Positions 60,687 to 64,000 of a DNA stretch of 64,000 nt are shown one piece after another (position 1 is the first letter of the stretch; every line of letters starts with the position of its first letter). The DNA lies in the NCBI RefSeq assembly GCF_018274325.1, contig NZ_JAGVRH010000001.1, positions 78,181 through 142,180 on the forward strand, given 5' to 3'. The notes under the pieces are model-generated. The model was not told the origin of the DNA. It ran no database searches and worked only from the letters and a program-made list of their open reading frames with translations. The DNA is from 'Fragaria x ananassa' phyllody phytoplasma. GTDB lineage: Bacteria; Bacillota_I; Bacilli_A; Acholeplasmatales; Acholeplasmataceae. A program made the position numbers and the translations under genes.

Positions 60687-60897
60687 TGCGCATGGGCAAT
60701 AACATTGCTGCTGCTGCTCCATGAACTTATTAGTATTTTCCTAGGTTTTTTATATTCCTTAAATATCCCTAACATTTCAATGTTAGGGACTAAGATTAGA
60801 CTAAGATTAAAATTTTAGTTTTTTTTTATTATCGTGCTTTTACCGTGAAACTATCGGTAAAGGAGTTTCGAGAATAATTTGTCAATTATATGATTAT
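60687..60897 (+). repeat. Left arm of the 210-bp inverted repeat
   Basis: Carries in order a GCATGGGCAAT hairpin, CCCTAACATTTCAATGTTAGG (perfect palindrome; quoted short by one base), and TTTACCG...CGGTAAA. The right arm is 61253-61465. In this arm the first hairpin loop has four GCT triplets, in the right arm one. Confidence 0.75.
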
Positions 60898-61155
60898 TTT
60901 ATTTATATTATATAGTTTTATCTTTATTATTTTCTGTTACAATATAATTGTATTAACGAACTACTTTACAAACATAAATAATAATTTAATAAAAATGTTA
61001 AAATTATTAATGGCCTTACATATATATTTCAGTAGATAGTTAGATATATGTAGGGACTTTTTTTTCTTAAATTGTTCTACAAAAAAATAGTTATATAAAT
61101 CAAAGCCCAGGAAAAGCAAAAGATTTATATAACTATCATAGAAAAGTTGCATATT
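60890..61155 (+). repeat. Direct repeat with two hairpins (partner 63755-64000)
   Basis: Shares with 63755-64000 long identical runs, for example CTACTTTACAAACATAAATA and CAAAGCCCAGGAAAAGC. It contains two stem-loops: CTTACATATAT/ATATATGTAG and ATAGTTATATAAATC/GATTTATATAACTAT around a purine-rich 20-base loop. The conserved paired arms with a variable spacer between the hairpins suggest a structured RNA or binding site. Confidence 0.7.
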
Positions 61156-61252
61156 AAATGCAAAATATTTAATTTAAACATAGAACGATTTATTGATAAA
61201 TAAATGACTATGCTATTATTATTATATCATTTTGTAAAAATATTTTTAATCA

Positions 61253-61465
61253 TATAATTAACAAATTATTCTCGAAACTCCTTTACCGATAGTTCACGGT
61301 AAAAGCACGATAATAAAAAAAAAACTAAGATTTTAATCTTAGTCTAATCTTAGTCCCTAAGATTTATATAAAAGTCCCTAACATTGAAATGTTAGGGATA
61401 TTTAAGGAATATAAAAAACCTAGGAAAATACTAATAAGTGCATGGAGCAATGTTATTGCCCATGC
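61253..61465 (-). repeat. Right arm of the 210-bp inverted repeat
   Basis: Reverse complement of 60687-60897 with small differences: an extra tract around CTTAGTCCCTAAGATTTATA and a clean palindrome AAGTGCATGG/CCATGCACTT where the left arm has the expanded GCT loop. Confidence 0.75.
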
Positions 61466-61754
61466 ACTTATAAATAAGGAAATACCTAATAAAATAAAAA
61501 AAGTCCCTAAGAATAACTTTTCAGTATAGAGTTTGCAGGACCCCCTAAGGAAATACCTAGCGATTTTTTTTGTATAAAAAAACTAAATTTCAAAATAATA
61601 ATTTATAAGAATAAAAAATTGATTTATATAATTATTTTAATTATTTATTTTATAGTACAATTTATATTGAAATATAAATTGAAAAAAATAAATAATTAAA
61701 ATATTTCAATATTTATATATTTAAAAATATTATGAAAGGAAAATTATATAAAAA

Positions 61755-61955
61755 ATGAATTCATTAGATGCTTTTGGTTTTTTTATGTTTTTTGCAATAC
61801 AATTAGCAATTATTATAACATTTTTTAAATTATTATTAAATTTAAGTGATTCAAAAAACAGAAAAAAACATTCAATAAATTTATTAATATTAATAGTATT
61901 ATTTTTTGTTATAGCTTTTTGTTTTGGTTCATATTATATAAAAATTAATATATAA
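61755..61955 (+). CDS. Small membrane protein, 66 aa, unknown
   Basis: Two hydrophobic segments (about 7-29 and 41-60) separated by a basic loop SDSKNRKKHS. AAAGGAAA lies about 13 bases before the ATG. It is the only intact frame in the insert and ends eight bases before the repeat resumes. Not recognised. Confidence 0.5.
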   Translation: MNSLDAFGFFMFFAIQLAIIITFFKLLLNLSDSKNRKKHSINLLILIVLFFVIAFCFGSYYIKINI

Positions 61956-61962
61956 AATAATA

Positions 61963-62262
61963 AGCTTAGTCACTTCATTTATCCGTCTTATCAATCCTAA
62001 CTCACAATATAACATTAAACCCAAAATCTCACATAAAAAAATCCTTTTTTTACATTCGATTTTGGTGTACTTAATGTTTTTATATATTGTGAGGATTGAC
62101 AAGCGGATGAAGCGACCAAGCTCTCTTAAAAAAGACACTTTTAATTATATGAGGATTAAACAAGCGGAATCCACAAACACAGATCTAAAAAAGAATAAAA
62201 AGGGAGACGAAGGGAAATAATACATTACTTAATGTATCTTCCCTTCTTGCTGAATATCAACT
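61963..62262 (-). repeat. Long inverted repeat copy B, outer part, with fold-back palindrome 61963-62122
   Basis: Reverse complement of 4600-4892, about 90% identical. Bases 61963-62122 form the same large imperfect palindrome (AAGCTTAGTCACTTCATTTA at one end, GAAGCGACCAAGCT at the other). Confidence 0.75.
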
Positions 62263-62386
62263 TGTAATAATAAATTTATATTAATATAAATATTAAAATG
62301 TATTTAAAGGGCAAAATAATGCATTTTAGAGGTATTATAAATTTAATCAATAAATTAAAATTAATATTCCGCGGAATAAAAATTTA

Positions 62387-63208
62387 TTAATATAATTTAT
62401 TAGAAACATAGATAAAAATACAATTATCTTCTATATATTCATGGAACCTATGGCCGTTATTACGAGACAATTTTATTTTAAGAGCATATTTAACATAAAC
62501 TATAAATCCTCTTTGACCACATATAATATTTTTTAACAAAACTACATTATTTAATATCTCTCTTATACTTATATCATCATAAACATATATTTTAAACATA
62601 TCATTATAACTATTTTTGTTAAAATCCAACGAACCCCTGATATAATTGAATTGTACTCATTGATTATTTAAATAACTAATAATAAACTCATTTTTACTAA
62701 GTTTACTAGAACCCTAAATGACAATGAATTTAGAACGATGAATAACATTCATCTCTTCCTTTATCGTCATTATAATTTATTGAGTACTATGGTTATCTTT
62801 AAAATTATCAAAACTAAAAAATGTTTCGGTTTCCTTTTCAAGTTCATCAAACAATCAGAAGATTTTCTTGATGAACTTTTCTTTTATAATTTTTTTGATT
62901 AAGTATATTTGTTCTAAATAAAAATCACGATCTAAATTAATTATAAATTTATCAAGAAATTTTTTAACTTAACTTAAAGTTAAATTATCATTATAATAAT
63001 ATTGATCTTTTAATATATATCTATTTCATCATAGATTAATTGTTTACGTTCTTCTTGGTTTTGAAGAACGTATTTTTTATGTCTAGGGGTACCCTCTTCA
63101 ATAAATTCTCCATCTTTTTTTATATAGTCAATTGATTTTTCGATATCACGAGCAGTTTCAATTTTAGGATGAAAGCCATCAATGTCAAAATATTTTTCAC
63201 TTTTTAAA
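62387..63208 (-). pseudogene. Decayed geminivirus/phytoplasma-plasmid-type Rep (RCR endonuclease-SF3 helicase)
   Basis: From 63208 the minus strand reads EKYFDIDGFHPKIETARDIE then KSIDYIKKDGEFIEEGTPRH, the end of the geminivirus Rep endonuclease domain (FFD...FHPNIQ-AKSSxDVKxYIxKDGD). Broken pieces follow. The helicase part appears as KLSKNEF after a lost Walker A, NYIRGSLDFNKNSYN (geminivirus Y-I-x-G-x-LD), IYVYDDISI (Walker B), ICGQRGFIVYVKYA (GAQxxxxxNxKY) and IFIYVSNK (motif C, normally FLCNP). Stops and shifts occur, the N-terminal HUH and tyrosine motifs are missing, and the last 80 codons (62387-62629) remain open. Plasmids of several phytoplasmas encode such Reps. Confidence 0.7.
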
Positions 63209-63211
63209 CTA

Positions 63212-63240
63212 CCCCAAAAAAATGGAACCAGTTAAGAACC
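63212..63240 (+). repeat. Third copy of the 28-base element end seen at 20577 and 21612
   Basis: CCCAAAAAAATGGAACCAGT followed by TAAGAACC, identical at nearly every position to the two inverted ends of the 20.6-21.6 kb element. It abuts the start of the dead Rep gene and points towards the 63361 gene. Confidence 0.6.
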
Positions 63241-63360
63241 AAAAACAAAAAATTCCTTATTAATTGTAATTAGTATTTAAAATTATATTTTAAATTTAAT
63301 ATTATTTGTTGATGTTATAATATATTTATAAATTATAATATTTTTTATGGAAAGAAAACA

Positions 63361-63756
63361 ATGAAAAAAATAAATAAATTAGTTAAAGTTGGTTGTTGGT
63401 TTTGTATTTGTTTTCAAACGACTTTTTATACTTTTTTAATAAATTTATCATCAAAAATTAAAATTTTATATTATTCAAATTTTAAATTTTATTATATAAA
63501 AATATTTGGAAAAGAATATTTTTATAAATTAAAAAATATTTTTTTTAACCAAACTATTTTAGAATTATTATTTTATTTGATTCTTTTCTTATTTCCTTTT
63601 TTGATTTTTTTATATATGAGATTATATAATTCAAAAGCAAATAAATTTACAAAAATATTTTGTGGTATATATGGTCTTATTTGGGGATTATTTCCTGGTT
63701 TATTTATATTATTTGGTTCTTATCAAAAAGAAAATCGTTCTTTAGTTAATCTGTAA
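63361..63756 (+). CDS. Membrane protein of unknown function, 131 aa
   Basis: GGAAAGAAAA lies just before the ATG. Three hydrophobic segments (about 10-28, 65-86 and 100-120) with basic loops (YYIKIFGKEYFYKLK). It is intact, next to the Rep relic and the hairpin repeat, so it may be plasmid or mobile-unit cargo. Not recognised. Confidence 0.55.
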   Translation: MKKINKLVKVGCWFCICFQTTFYTFLINLSSKIKILYYSNFKFYYIKIFGKEYFYKLKNIFFNQTILELLFYLILFLFPFLIFLYMRLYNSKANKFTKIFCGIYGLIWGLFPGLFILFGSYQKENRSLVNL

Positions 63757-64000
63757 TATTTTATTTATATTATATAGTTATGTTAATAAACTACTTTACA
63801 AACATAAATAATAATTTAATAAAAATGTTAAAATTATTAATGGTCTTACATATATTTTTCAGTAGTTCGTTAGATATATGTAGGGCCATTTTTTTATTTA
63901 AATACCCACATTAAAATATATAAAAAAAAATAGTTATATAAATCAAAGCCCAGGAAAAGCAAAAGATTTATATAACTATCATAGAAAAGTTGCATATTAA
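63755..64000 (+). repeat. Direct repeat with two hairpins (partner 60890-61155)
   Basis: Same layout as the partner: AT-rich lead, CTTACATATAT/ATATATGTAG stem-loop with a changed T-run after it, and the ATAGTTATATAAATC/GATTTATATAACTAT stem-loop. Cut by the window end. Confidence 0.7.

Larger units (their letters stand above)
60595..61962. mobile_element. Palindrome-rich 1.37-kb insert splitting repeat copy B
   Basis: Copy A is continuous where this segment interrupts copy B. The 19-base sequences at 60576-60594 and 61963-61981 are near-identical direct repeats ending TCACTTCATTTA. The insert contains a 210-bp inverted repeat (60687-60897 against 61253-61465), five hairpins and one small membrane-protein gene. 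No transposase. It may be an insertion with target duplication, or an ancestral segment deleted from copy A by recombination at the direct repeats. Confidence 0.5.

Noticed and set aside
60961..61152. Open frame on the minus strand in the hairpin repeat
   Set aside because: The sequence is explained by two stem-loops, and its copy at 63780-64000 does not keep the frame.

Overview
The window is AT-rich bacterial DNA from a phytoplasma ('Candidatus Phytoplasma', Mollicutes). It uses the standard genetic code: TGA is a stop (for example the potA end inside an ATGA overlap) and tryptophan is TGG, which argues against Mycoplasma and Spiroplasma. The gene content also fits: a malate transporter with malic enzyme, a spermidine/putrescine importer, glycolytic genes, and the gene order groES-groEL-Amp-like surface protein-nadE. 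The Amp-like protein is short (168 aa) and a Vmp1-like surface protein lies at 39.9 kb, which suggests, without proving it, the stolbur/australiense (16SrXII) lineage.

Layout. 0-2.6 kb: rpoE (cut by the window edge), ybaB and dnaX, all on the minus strand. 2.8-6.2 kb: a shattered membrane-protein gene, a repeat protein, and the left copy (A) of a long inverted repeat. 6.3-11.6 kb: decayed DNA with recognisable ftsH, recA, ABC-exporter, IS3 transposase and secreted-protein remnants around an intact pgsA. 12.2-14.9 kb: two secreted/surface protein genes, one split by an ORF-less group II intron. 15.2-20.4 kb: pepA, then the malate operon. 20.6-21.6 kb: a small element with inverted ends holding a dead rpsC fragment. 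21.8-34.7 kb: potABCD, groESL, the Amp-like gene, nadE, mnmA and rel. 35-39.3 kb: the thyA-folA-plsC operon between dead sigma-factor and pepV genes. 39.8-42.4 kb: two membrane-anchored proteins. 42.4-47 kb: eno, gpmI and pyk. 47-50 kb: decayed DNA, an IS3 relic, and a membrane-anchored protein resembling DUF6119/TIGR04141. 50.5-58.6 kb: a YqaJ-type recombinase nuclease, rpsU, ybeY, era, glyS, dnaG, rpoD and a short trmK-like gene. 58.7-64 kb: the right copy (B) of the inverted repeat, interrupted by a palindrome-rich insert, a decayed geminivirus/phytoplasma-plasmid-type Rep gene, and small membrane proteins.

Functionally, the intact genes serve a phloem/insect parasite that lives on imported malate, polyamines and host metabolites. 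Malate enters through a 2HCT carrier and is converted to pyruvate, and the lower glycolytic steps are present. Folate-dependent dTMP synthesis is retained. Surface proteins share one design: signal peptide, outer domain, C-terminal membrane anchor. RecA-dependent recombination looks lost here: recA is dead in its ancestral place beside pgsA, and recO is missing between era and glyS.

The main novelties are the group II intron splitting a surface-protein gene with an in-phase predicted junction, the membrane-anchored DUF6119-like protein beside an IS3 relic, the NadE that has lost its ATP-pyrophosphatase loop, the nested inverted/fold-back repeats bracketing about 52 kb of core genes, and the chromosomal geminivirus-type Rep remnant. 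All calls come from reading the sequence; no database search was possible.
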